A DNA stretch of 64,000 nucleotides, taken from contig NZ_WHUV01000002.1 in assembly GCF_009380155.1 (NCBI RefSeq), positions 1,178,001 to 1,242,000 of the forward strand, in the 5' to 3' direction. This document shows, one piece after another, positions 38,258 to 45,886 of this stretch. Source of the stretch: Pseudomonas piscis (GTDB taxonomy: Bacteria; Pseudomonadota; Gammaproteobacteria; Pseudomonadales; Pseudomonadaceae). Numbering within the stretch: the first letter of the stretch is position 1; each line of letters starts with the position of its first letter. A program made the translations under genes and the position numbers. The notes below the pieces were generated by a model. It saw nothing but the letters and a program-made list of their open reading frames with translations, did not search any database and was not told where the DNA came from.

Positions 38258-39535
38258 ATGCGTCCCATCCACCCTGCCCCGCGTGCCGTCGACGGCAGCC
38301 ACCAGGTGCTGATCGTCGGCGGCGGTGCCGCCGGTATCGCCGTCGCCGCCAGCCTGCTGTCCCGCGATTCCCACCTGGACGTGGCGATCATCGACCCCGC
38401 CGACACCCACTACTACCAACCCGGCTGGACCCTGGTGGGCGCCGGGGTGTTCAGCGCCGAATCCACCCGCCGCGACATGGCCTCGCTGATGCCCAAGGGG
38501 GTCAAGTGGCTGCGCCAGGCGGTCAGCCGCTTCGAGCCCGAGCACAATGCCCTGGTGCTGGCCGACGAGCGCGTGCTGGCCTATGACCAGCTGATCGTCT
38601 GCCCCGGCCTCAAGCTCGACTGGGCGGCCATCGACGGCCTGCCCCAGGCCCTGGGCAAGCACGGCGTGACCTCCAACTACCGCTACGACCTGGCGCCCTA
38701 CACCTGGGAGCTGGTGCAGCAACTGCAACAGGGCCAGGCGCTGTTCAGCCAGCCGCCGATGCCGATCAAGTGCGCCGGCGCGCCGCAAAAGGCCATGTAC
38801 CTGTCCTGCGATCACTGGTTGCGTCAAGGCCGCCTGGGCGCGATCAAGCCGCGCTTCATGAACGCCGGCGGCGTACTGTTCGGCGTCGCCGACTACGTGC
38901 CGGCGCTGATGGAATACGTGAAGAAGTACGCCATCGACCTGGACTTCGGCCACAACCTGGTAGCGGTGGACGGCCCGGCCAAACGCGCGACCTTCGTCCG
39001 CACCCTGGCCGATGGCACCCAGGAAACCCTGGAACGGCCGTTCGACATGCTGCACGTGGTGCCGCCGCAGTGCGCCCCGGACTTCATTCGCCAGAGCCCC
39101 TTGGCCGACGCCGCCGGCTGGGTCGACGTCGACCCCCACAGCCTGCGCCACAAGCGCTTCGCCAATATCCACGGCCTGGGCGACGCCACCAACACCAGCA
39201 ATGCCAAGACCGCCGCGGCCGCGCGCAAGCAAGCGCCGGTGGTGGCCAACAACGTGCTGGTGGCCCTCAAGCGCCTGACCCGGCTGGCCCATTACGACGG
39301 CTACGGCTCCTGCCCGCTGACCGTGGAACGGGGCAAGATCGTCCTCGCCGAATTCACCTACGGCGGCAAGCTGGCCCCCAGCTTTCCCGCCTGGCTGCTG
39401 GACGGGCGCCAGCCGACCCGGCGCGCCTGGTGGCTGAAGGAGATGATCCTGCCGCCGCTGTACTGGCGCGGCATGCTCAAGGGCCACGAATGGCTGGCGC
39501 ACCCGACCCTGGCCACGGACACCTCCCAAGCATGA
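38258..39535 (+). CDS. sqr: Sulfide:quinone oxidoreductase (type II-like)
   Basis: 425 residues. FAD motif VLIVGGGAAGIAVA (17-30). Cys172 (KCAGAPQK) and Cys352 (GYGSCPL) align with the redox pair of mitochondrial SQOR. A C-terminal amphipathic region (RRAWWLKEMILPPLYW) suits monotopic membrane binding. Oxidises sulfide to persulfide on glutathione or sulfite and passes electrons to quinone. Follows the dioxygenase by 26 bp and overlaps the TauE gene by 4 bp. Confidence 0.93.
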   Translation: MRPIHPAPRAVDGSHQVLIVGGGAAGIAVAASLLSRDSHLDVAIIDPADTHYYQPGWTLVGAGVFSAESTRRDMASLMPKGVKWLRQAVSRFEPEHNALVLADERVLAYDQLIVCPGLKLDWAAIDGLPQALGKHGVTSNYRYDLAPYTWELVQQLQQGQALFSQPPMPIKCAGAPQKAMYLSCDHWLRQGRLGAIKPRFMNAGGVLFGVADYVPALMEYVKKYAIDLDFGHNLVAVDGPAKRATFVRTLADGTQETLERPFDMLHVVPPQCAPDFIRQSPLADAAGWVDVDPHSLRHKRFANIHGLGDATNTSNAKTAAAARKQAPVVANNVLVALKRLTRLAHYDGYGSCPLTVERGKIVLAEFTYGGKLAPSFPAWLLDGRQPTRRAWWLKEMILPPLYWRGMLKGHEWLAHPTLATDTSQA

Positions 39536-40359
39536 ATGAACACAGTCTGCTGGGTGCGGGCCTGGGGGCGATCATCGGCGCGATCCTGGCCCTGACCGGG
39601 GCCGGCGGCGGCATCCTCGCGGTGCCACTGCTGGTGTTCGGTCTCGGCCTGAGCATGGTCGAGGCCGCCCCCATCGGCCTGCTGGCGGTGGGCCTGGCCG
39701 CCAGCGTCGGGGCCATCCTCGGCTTGCGCCAGGGCATCGTGCGTTATCGCGCCGCGGGGTTCGTCGCCGGCATCGGCATCCTCATGGCGCCGCTGGGGCT
39801 GTGGCTGGCCCACCGCCTGCCGAACCTGCCATTGGCCCTGCTGTTCGCCCTGGTGCTGCTGTATGCCTGCGGGCGCATCCTGCGCAAGGCCAGCCTGGAG
39901 CTGAAACAGGGCCGGCCGGCGCCGCGCCCGGCGTTCCAGCCCTGCGTGCTCAACCCGGCCCAGGGCCGGCTGCGCTGGACCCTGCCCTGCGCCCGGGCGC
40001 TGACCTTCACCGGCCTGCTCTCCGGGCTGCTGTCGGGGCTGCTGGGGGTCGGTGGCGGTTTCGTGATCATCCCGGCGTTGAGCCGCTACACCAACCTGGA
40101 CAGCAAGAGCATCGTCGCCACCTCCCTGGCGGTGATCGCCCTGGTGTCCCTGGGCAGCGTGGTTACCGCGAGCCTCAGCGGCGTGATGCACTGGGCGGTG
40201 GGCGCGCCCTTCGCCCTCGGCGCGGTGCTGGGCCTGGTGCTCGGCCGCCAGATCGCCTGCCACCTGGCCGGGCCACGGCTGCAGCAACTGTTCGCCGTCA
40301 CCGGCATCTGCGCTGCCCTGCTCCTGGCCGGCGGCGCCCTGGGCCTGTTGCCCCACTGA
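39532..40359 (+). CDS. TauE/SafE-family sulfite/sulfonate exporter
   Basis: 275 residues, about eight helices in two halves, each with a TauE-type glycine motif (LTGAGGGILAVPLLV near 20-34 and LLGVGGGFVIIPALS near 170-184). ATG overlaps the sqr stop. In this operon it most likely exports sulfite formed by the dioxygenase. The upstream open frame lies inside sqr and is not used. Confidence 0.9.
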   Translation: MNEHSLLGAGLGAIIGAILALTGAGGGILAVPLLVFGLGLSMVEAAPIGLLAVGLAASVGAILGLRQGIVRYRAAGFVAGIGILMAPLGLWLAHRLPNLPLALLFALVLLYACGRILRKASLELKQGRPAPRPAFQPCVLNPAQGRLRWTLPCARALTFTGLLSGLLSGLLGVGGGFVIIPALSRYTNLDSKSIVATSLAVIALVSLGSVVTASLSGVMHWAVGAPFALGAVLGLVLGRQIACHLAGPRLQQLFAVTGICAALLLAGGALGLLPH

Positions 40360-40429
40360 AGCATCCGGGCCCGCCACGGGTGATGGCCTGTGGCGGGCTT
40401 GCCTTCTTCCTGACGTGAGGAACCCTTGC

Positions 40430-40870
40430 ATGTCCATCGACCTGCTGCAATTCAGCCCCTGGTCGGCCCTGGCCGGCGGCGTGTTGATCGGCCTTTCGGC
40501 CGGCTGGCTGATCGCCGCCAACGGCCGTATCGCCGGGATCAGCGGCCTGCTGGCCAGCGTGCTGCAACCGGCCGGCGAAGGCTGGGCGGAAAAGGCCCTG
40601 TTCATCCTCGGCCTGCTGTTGGCGCCGCTGCTGTGGGGGCTGTTCGCGGCCCTGCCGCCCGTGGAGTTCCACAGCGACACCCTCGGCCTGATCGGCGCCG
40701 GCCTGCTGGTGGGCCTCGGCACCCGCTATGGCAGCGGCTGCACCAGCGGCCATGGGGTCTGCGGGATCTCCCGGCTGGCACCACGCTCGATCATCGCGAC
40801 CCTGTGCTTCATGGCCACCGGCTTCGCCACGGTGTGGGTCACCCGTCACCTGCTGGGTCTACTGCCATGA
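40430..40870 (+). CDS. YeeE/YedE-family sulfur transporter, first half
   Basis: 146 residues, four helices, with the Sulf_transp signature [20 protein letters not shown] (about 102-121), whose cysteines relay sulfur species in thiosulfate-transporting YeeE. ATG at 40430 with GAGG about 10 bp upstream. Overlaps its partner by 4 bp. Together they equal one full YeeE/YedE protein split into two chains. Confidence 0.88.
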   Translation: MSIDLLQFSPWSALAGGVLIGLSAGWLIAANGRIAGISGLLASVLQPAGEGWAEKALFILGLLLAPLLWGLFAALPPVEFHSDTLGLIGAGLLVGLGTRYGSGCTSGHGVCGISRLAPRSIIATLCFMATGFATVWVTRHLLGLLP

Positions 40871-41286
40871 GGCGCCTTAGCGCCTTCGCCGCGGGCCTGG
40901 TGTTCGGCCTCGGCCTGCTGCTGGCCGGCATGGCCAACCCGGCCAAGGTCCTGGGTTTTCTCGACCTCGCCGGCCAGTGGGACCCGTCCCTGGCCCTGGT
41001 GATGCTCGGCGCCATCGCCAGCGCCTGGTGGCCCATGCGCTGGGCCCGGCAACGCTCGCATTCCCTGCTGGGCGCACCGATGCAACTGCCAGGCAAACGC
41101 CCCCTCGACCGCCGCCTGATCGGCGGCAGCCTGGTGTTCGGCATCGGCTGGGGCATCGCCGGCATCTGCCCCGGCCCGGCGCTGGTACTGCTGCCCAGCG
41201 GGCATTGGCAGGCCTGGGTGTTCGTGCTGGCGATGCTGTTGGGGATGCGACTGTTCAGTTGCCTGGAAGGCTGGCGCCGGGCCTGA
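40867..41286 (+). CDS. YeeE/YedE-family sulfur transporter, second half (DUF6691 type)
   Basis: 139 residues with four helices. It carries MANPAKVLGFLDLAG near 22-36 and GIGWGIAGICPGPALV near 92-107, where one Cys remains. ATG overlaps the preceding stop (ATGA). Second chain of the split transporter and last gene of the sulfide operon. Confidence 0.88.
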   Translation: MRRLSAFAAGLVFGLGLLLAGMANPAKVLGFLDLAGQWDPSLALVMLGAIASAWWPMRWARQRSHSLLGAPMQLPGKRPLDRRLIGGSLVFGIGWGIAGICPGPALVLLPSGHWQAWVFVLAMLLGMRLFSCLEGWRRA

Positions 41287-41404
41287 GGGCACCCCAAGCG
41301 GCGCCCATGGCCGCCAGCAGTTCCCAGGGAAGTTCTCTCCGCTGCCAGCGCACACACGCAACGCCCACCATGACCTGGCGCCCGTTACCCGCAAGGAGCC
41401 CGCC

Positions 41405-41755
41405 ATGTCCACCGACCATACCCTGGAACAAAGCTTCCACCGCTGCCTCTGGCGCAAGATCAGCCGCTACGCCCTGCATGTCGGCCACAGCCTGATCACC
41501 AAGGCCCTGTGGCTGTACTACGCCGCCCAACGCCCGCAAACCCCAACCTGGGCCAAGGGCACCATCTACGGAGCCCTGGGCTACTTCGTCCTGCCCCTGG
41601 ACCTCATCCCCGACCTGCTGCCTGGCGCCGGCTACGCCGACGACCTCGGCGTGCTGAGCCTGTCGATCGCAGCGGTGGCGGCGCATATCAATCAGGAGGT
41701 CAAGCAGCAAGCGGCTGGGCGGTTGGTGGAGTGGTTTGGGGAGTTGGGGGATTGA
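41405..41755 (+). CDS. YkvA/DUF1232 family protein
   Basis: 116 residues. The DUF1232 core is YGALGYFVLPLDLIPDLLPG (about 55-74) followed by GYADDLGVLSL. A membrane-associated amphipathic protein family of unknown function. ATG at 41405 after AAGGAG. A 118-bp gap separates it from the sulfide operon, so it is probably independent. Confidence 0.85.
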   Translation: MSTDHTLEQSFHRCLWRKISRYALHVGHSLITKALWLYYAAQRPQTPTWAKGTIYGALGYFVLPLDLIPDLLPGAGYADDLGVLSLSIAAVAAHINQEVKQQAAGRLVEWFGELGD

Positions 41756-41879
41756 GCTGGTGCTGCAGGGGTGGAGCGCACCGCACCTGCGCCAAGGCGA
41801 GCCAGCATCGGATGCATGGCACGCTCAGCAACTCAGCCCGCCCCTACCGCAAATCAGGATGCGTCCTACAGCGGCGCCG

Positions 41880-41908
41880 TTGTTCCTGGTGCGCGGCATC
41901 CCTATAGT
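41880..41908 (+). promoter_or_regulatory. Sigma-70 promoter of the first DUF3077 gene
   Basis: -35 TTGTTC (41880-41885), 17-bp spacer, -10 TATAGT (41903-41908). The other DUF3077 gene has the same arrangement (TTGCAC, 17 bp, TATAGT). Predicted start near 41915 gives a leader of about 237 nt. Confidence 0.7.
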
Positions 41909-42019
41909 TTTTGGCGTCGCCGGCCTGGCCGGTGATGGGGTTTCGCAGCCTCGGAGATACGATTAATCTATGCCGCCCATAAAACACCGGTCGCCCACGG
42001 CATCCCGTGTTTGTTCTAT

Positions 42020-42117
42020 GGCAGCTGTGTGCGGGAGATCTTCGGATCTGCCGAGTTCTCGTATCTTCGGTCTGCGAACCCGCGCACAGCTGCCACCCAA
42101 TTCGATTCGCAGCGAAT
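42020..42117 (+). ncRNA. Structured 5' leader upstream of DUF3077 gene, copy 1
   Basis: GGCAGCTGTGTGCGGG (42020-42035) pairs with CCCGCGCACAGCTGCC (42079-42094) over 16 positions with one G-T pair. The enclosed arm holds an AGATC-TTCG-GATCT-like hairpin with a UUCG loop and a second TCTTCGGT loop. A small ATTCG...CGAAT hairpin follows at 42100-42117. The start codon is 57 bp beyond the long stem. The layout recurs at the second DUF3077 gene. Riboregulator, RNA thermometer or processed small RNA are all possible. Confidence 0.55.
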
Positions 42118-42151
42118 GGCAGCAATGTTTTCCGATACGAGGAGCAATGCC

Positions 42152-42433
42152 ATGACGACTCAAGATCAGCCTCAACGCTTTATTCCCCTGACCCCGATCG
42201 CCAGCGATGGACCAGTGCTGTTTGTCGACAGCCACGCCCCGCTAGAGGATCTGCATGCATGCGCCAGCGAGCGGTTGCTCACTACGCTGGATTATCTGAA
42301 TTTGATGGCCTGCGCTGGACTGCGCGACTCCAGCGACAAGGACATTGGCACCGTGACCAACACCGCCCGGCTGTTGCTGCAGGATGTGCGGGATGTGTTG
42401 GCGGTGATTGAGACGCGGGCTTTTAGTGCGTGA
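42152..42433 (+). CDS. DUF3077 family small protein, copy 1
   Basis: 93 residues, cytosolic. It shares with the paralogue at 53838 the pattern F-x-P-(L)-T-x-I, VLF/FY-x-D-(S/T)-x-APL-x-DL near residues 25-35, and a C-terminal helix ending VLxVI. ATG at 42152 with GAGGAG about 10 bp upstream. The gene has its own promoter, long structured leader and terminator. DUF3077 is a Pseudomonas family without assigned function. Confidence 0.8.
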   Translation: MTTQDQPQRFIPLTPIASDGPVLFVDSHAPLEDLHACASERLLTTLDYLNLMACAGLRDSSDKDIGTVTNTARLLLQDVRDVLAVIETRAFSA

Positions 42434-42443
42434 CCTAGGGCCA

Positions 42444-42474
42444 TAAAAAAGCTGGTTATAGACCGGCTTTTTTA
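42444..42474 (+). terminator. Rho-independent terminator after DUF3077 copy 1
   Basis: AAAAAAGCTGGT and ACCGGCTTTTTT arms around a short TATAG loop, starting 11 bp after the stop codon. A-run and T-run make it potentially bidirectional. It closes a single-gene transcript. Confidence 0.85.
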
Positions 42475-42682
42475 TGAGTTAGCTGTCGGCGTTCAATAGT
42501 TCCTGGACTACTTAGTCGGTTACTTGATCGCTTACTTGGTCGCTTTGGCTGAGACCAGTCGACATTCCACAGTCGTCATGACGCGTAAGAGCGCCGCGAG
42601 CAATCAAGCGTCCACCGGCTGCTCCTACAGTAGGATTAGTGGCCTTGGTTTACAGGCCCCCCAGTGCTGCGCAATGTGAGCC

Positions 42683-43570
42683 TCACACCAACACCCCACT
42701 CCCCAACCCCATCAACTTATCCGGATTGCGCATGATAAAGACGCGGTTCACCCGCCCCCTTTCGTCATACCCAAAACTCACCACCGCCACCACCTCCCCC
42801 TCCCCGCGCAACGCCACCCCACGTCCACCATTGATCTCCACCTCCTGCCACTGATACTCCCGCCAGTACCGGCTCAACGACTCCCCCACAAACGCCAACA
42901 CCGCTTCCAGCCCATACAGCGTCTCGCGAATGGCGCTGGCCTTGCCGCCACCATCGGCACACAGCTCAACGTCTTCGGACAACAACGCTGCCAACCCCTG
43001 GGTCGAACCGCTGGCGATGGCGGCATGAAAGGCACTCAGCAGTTCCTGCTGGCGGGTTGGTTCCGGCTGGTGCCGAACCTGGGCATTACCCAGGCTGGCT
43101 TTGGCGCGGGATACCAGTTTGCGGCAGGTAGCTTCTTGAACATCGAGTGCAGCAGCTACTTGTGAGTAGTCCAGGTCAAAGATGTCATACAGCAGATAGG
43201 CAGCGCGCTCCTTGGGCGTTAGGCGTTCCAGCAATAGCAGGAACGCGGTGGACAGCGACGAGGCCAGTTCATGGCTCTGTTCCGGGGATTCGTGGTGCAG
43301 GGTGTGGATCGGTTCCGGCAGCCAGGTGCCGATGTAGTCGACCCGGGCGCGGCGGGCGGAGCGCAGCAGGTCGATGCAGTGGCGGGTGCAGGCGGTGGTC
43401 AGCCAGGCGGCGGGGTTGGCGATGGAGGCCTGGTCGGCCTCCAGCCATTTGATGAACAGGTCTTGCACCACGTCTTCGGCTTCGGCGCGGGAGCCGAGGA
43501 GGCGGTAGGCCAGGCCCAGCAGGAAGCTGCGACGGCGTTCGAACACCGTCGTGTCATCGATTCGATCCAT
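42683..43570 (-). CDS. SigJ-type ECF sigma factor with C-terminal SnoaL-like domain
   Basis: 295 residues. Sigma region 2 at about 10-80 (FLLGLAYRLLGSRAEAEDVV), region 4 at about 115-170 (LTPKERAAYLLYDIFDLDYS then VQEATCRKLVSRAKASL), and a SnoaL/NTF2-like extension (about 185-295) that regulates this ECF class in place of an anti-sigma factor. The ATG at 43570 is 3 bp after the upstream stop, with GAGG about 10 bp before it. Co-transcribed with an AhpD-like gene, a standard pairing for these sigma factors. Confidence 0.9.
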   Translation of the reverse strand: MDRIDDTTVFERRRSFLLGLAYRLLGSRAEAEDVVQDLFIKWLEADQASIANPAAWLTTACTRHCIDLLRSARRARVDYIGTWLPEPIHTLHHESPEQSHELASSLSTAFLLLLERLTPKERAAYLLYDIFDLDYSQVAAALDVQEATCRKLVSRAKASLGNAQVRHQPEPTRQQELLSAFHAAIASGSTQGLAALLSEDVELCADGGGKASAIRETLYGLEAVLAFVGESLSRYWREYQWQEVEINGGRGVALRGEGEVVAVVSFGYDERGRVNRVFIMRNPDKLMGLGSGVLV

Positions 43571-43572
43571 CT

Positions 43573-44013
43573 TCAGTGCCTCGACACCTGCAAGCGATTC
43601 CACAGGTTGATCATGCCGATATCGGCCGTCAAGGCGGCGATCTGCGCGTCGCTGAAATGTTCGCGCAGGGCCGCGCGCAGCGGGCCGAAGTCGGTGTCTT
43701 CGTGCAGCACGGTGAGGGCTTCGGTCCAGGCCAGGGCGGCGCGTTCGGCGGCGCTGAAGTCGCTGACGTGGCACCAGACCACCAGGCGGTCCAGGCGCTC
43801 GTTGCTTTCGCCGTCTTCCCGGGCTTCGCGGGTGTGCATCTTCACGCAGAAGCCGCACTGGTTGATCTGCGAGGCACGCAGCACCACCAGGTGATGCAGC
43901 TTGCGATCCAGGCCATGGGCGTCGATCAGGCCGTGAACCTGGCCCAGGCTGTCGAAGATCTCGGGGATGGTTTGCAGCAGGTTGACGGCTTGGGTGGGGT
44001 GGCTGGATGGCAT
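43573..44013 (-). CDS. Carboxymuconolactone decarboxylase / AhpD-like protein
   Basis: 146 residues. Active-site motif C53-G-F-C56-V-K-M-H60, the CxxCxxxH of AhpD-type alkylhydroperoxidases. Probably reduces peroxides or related electrophiles. First gene of a two-gene operon with the ECF sigma factor, which probably controls it. Confidence 0.9.
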   Translation of the reverse strand: MPSSHPTQAVNLLQTIPEIFDSLGQVHGLIDAHGLDRKLHHLVVLRASQINQCGFCVKMHTREAREDGESNERLDRLVVWCHVSDFSAAERAALAWTEALTVLHEDTDFGPLRAALREHFSDAQIAALTADIGMINLWNRLQVSRH

Positions 44014-44113
44014 GGGGTGGCTCCGTTAATTGAGGGATACATCGACATGACGGGCCAGCCGGGGGGGTTGTGACGGGGTGGCGGAAAAATAATTCGGGCG
44101 CCGATAACGCGAT

Positions 44114-45130
44114 TCAATCCACCTGAGGATTCAGCGCATAAAACTCATGCAGCTTGGCCTGCAGCAGCTTCTTGTCCGGCAGTTGGGTCTGGTACTCGGC
44201 GATCAAGGCCGGTGAGAGTGAGCGGTTGAGGGCGTACTCGACCACCTCATCGTCCTTGCTGGCGCAGAGCAACACGCCCAGGGCCGGGTTTTCATGGGGT
44301 TTGCGCACCTGGCGGTCCAGGGCCTCGAGGTAGAAATCCAGCTTGCCAAGGTATTCAGGTTCGAAACGCCCGACCTTGAGCTCAATGGCCACCAGGCAAT
44401 TCAGTCCGCGGTGGAACAGCAGCAAATCCAGCACGAAATCGCGCCCGCCGACTTGCAGGGGATAGCGCGAGGCGACAAAGCAGAAGTCACGCCCCATTTC
44501 GATCAGAAAGTCTTTGAGTTGCCGCACCAGCCCTTGATGCAAGTCGGCTTCGTTATGTCCCTGGGCCAGGTCGAGAAACTCCACCACATAGGCATCCTTG
44601 AACACCTGTAGCGCCTCGGGATGAAATTGTCTCAACGCTGTCGAGACTTTTGCCGGGCGGGTCAGCGAGCGTTCAAAGAGGGCTGATTTGATCTGGCGCT
44701 CCAGTTCCCGGGTTGACCACCGTTCCTGGATTGTCATGCGCAGATAAAACTCGCGCTCTTCTGGGCGTTTTCCTTGCGCAAGAATGATCAGGTTCTGGGT
44801 CCAGGATAATTGTGTCAGCAGTGCTGACACTTTCTCCTCGTCTCGATAAGCCTCATAGAACTGACGCATGCGGAACAGGTTGCGCCGGGTAAACCCTCGC
44901 AGCCCCGGCTGCTGCCGCGCCAGATAATCCGCCAGTTGCGGCACCACCCCATCGCCCCACTCCGCCGTCTCGATCTTGCGACTGATATAGGCACCGACCT
45001 GCCAATACAACTCCAGCAGCTCGGTATTCACCGCCCGCACCGCGCGTTGGCGCGCGGCGGCGATCATTTGCGCCACTTCGCTGAAGGCCGCATCGGTGGA
45101 AGTCGGCTTGGCTCCGGCGGGTTGAGTCAT
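44114..45130 (-). CDS. PDDEXK nuclease domain protein (YhcG/DUF1016 family)
   Basis: 338 residues. N-terminal DUF1016 helical domain (about 1-150, ISRKIETAEWGDGVVPQLAD) and C-terminal PD-(D/E)xK nuclease core: a conserved Asp in DFVLDLLLFHR and E-x-K in VAIELKVGRF, followed by LGKLDFYLEALD. Members are DNA-binding nucleases often found in variable regions or beside restriction systems. Here it is solitary, with no methylase or helicase nearby. Its own promoter should lie upstream of 45130. Confidence 0.88.
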   Translation of the reverse strand: MTQPAGAKPTSTDAAFSEVAQMIAAARQRAVRAVNTELLELYWQVGAYISRKIETAEWGDGVVPQLADYLARQQPGLRGFTRRNLFRMRQFYEAYRDEEKVSALLTQLSWTQNLIILAQGKRPEEREFYLRMTIQERWSTRELERQIKSALFERSLTRPAKVSTALRQFHPEALQVFKDAYVVEFLDLAQGHNEADLHQGLVRQLKDFLIEMGRDFCFVASRYPLQVGGRDFVLDLLLFHRGLNCLVAIELKVGRFEPEYLGKLDFYLEALDRQVRKPHENPALGVLLCASKDDEVVEYALNRSLSPALIAEYQTQLPDKKLLQAKLHEFYALNPQVD

Positions 45131-45253
45131 AAACAGGGCTCCGCTTGAAGGATTCAGGTCCTCATCATTGGACCTCCCTCCCTGAACGTGCAGTCAGCCG
45201 CTTCTCTTTCTATTGAGCGAAATGTCCTGGTTTGCGCAGTGCCAGAGGCGCCG

Positions 45254-45664
45254 TCACCCCGGCATACACCTGAACCCACTCGCACTGGCCACTTGCTTGC
45301 CCTGCCCGTCATACAGTCGCGCCCGCACTTCGGTGCCCAGGGTCGATTCCACCAGTTTGTAATGCTCGCCGGCCTTGAAGCCGCTGTAGCTGACATGCCC
45401 GTTGCAGTCTTGCTGGTTGGAGTCGCCGGTGCTGTCTTCGAACAGGGTCACGTCCAGGCGGTGGGCGCCGGGGCGGACCTGGAAGTAGCGGCCGTCGTCG
45501 ACGTTCTTGCCGTCCACGCGTTCGGCCATCAGGTCGCTGGGGGCTTCTTCCTCGAGGCTGATCCAGGCGTCGTTGGGGTCGGCCTTGGGCATCGGGCCGG
45601 CGCAGGCGGAAAGCGCCAGCACCAGGCTCAGGGCGGGAATCAGCAGCAGCGGTTTGGCATTCAT
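45254..45664 (-). CDS. Putative lipoprotein
   Basis: 136 residues. Signal peptide with lipobox LSAC (Cys near residue 21), then a small beta-rich domain beginning DPNDAWISLEEEAPSDLMAE with acidic N-terminal part and two later Cys (DCNGHVSY and FRCMPG) that could form a disulfide. An outer-membrane location is likely because Ala-Gly rather than Asp follows the Cys. Function unknown. Divergent from the RND operon. Confidence 0.8.
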   Translation of the reverse strand: MNAKPLLLIPALSLVLALSACAGPMPKADPNDAWISLEEEAPSDLMAERVDGKNVDDGRYFQVRPGAHRLDVTLFEDSTGDSNQQDCNGHVSYSGFKAGEHYKLVESTLGTEVRARLYDGQGKQVASASGFRCMPG

Positions 45665-45886
45665 GGCAGGTACCTCGGCAGTGAGAAGGAACACGGGGTG
45701 CGACTGCGAACGCCAGCCGCGCCGGATTGCCATCCAGCTTGTCGAGGCCCGGCAACGAGGACAAATGAATCCCCATGAAAGGAAGTTAAGGCCCAACCTA
45801 AAACTTCCTTCACCTGGCTGAAAGCCGCGTGTTAGGTGGGTCGCCGGAGACTGCCGAGCCTCGTTTCCGTCTCGGAGGTCCACCCC

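Larger units (their letters stand above)
41756..42151. other. Intergenic region carrying the DUF3077 promoter and leader
   Basis: Nearly 400 bases without a gene. The first 120 bp show nothing I recognise; the rest is a promoter at 41880-41908 and a transcribed structured leader (see those entries). Confidence 0.6.

Noticed and set aside
42007..42411. Alternative ORFs crossing the DUF3077 leader
   Set aside because: They run through the stem-loop and overlap the DUF3077 gene out of frame without ribosome-binding sites.
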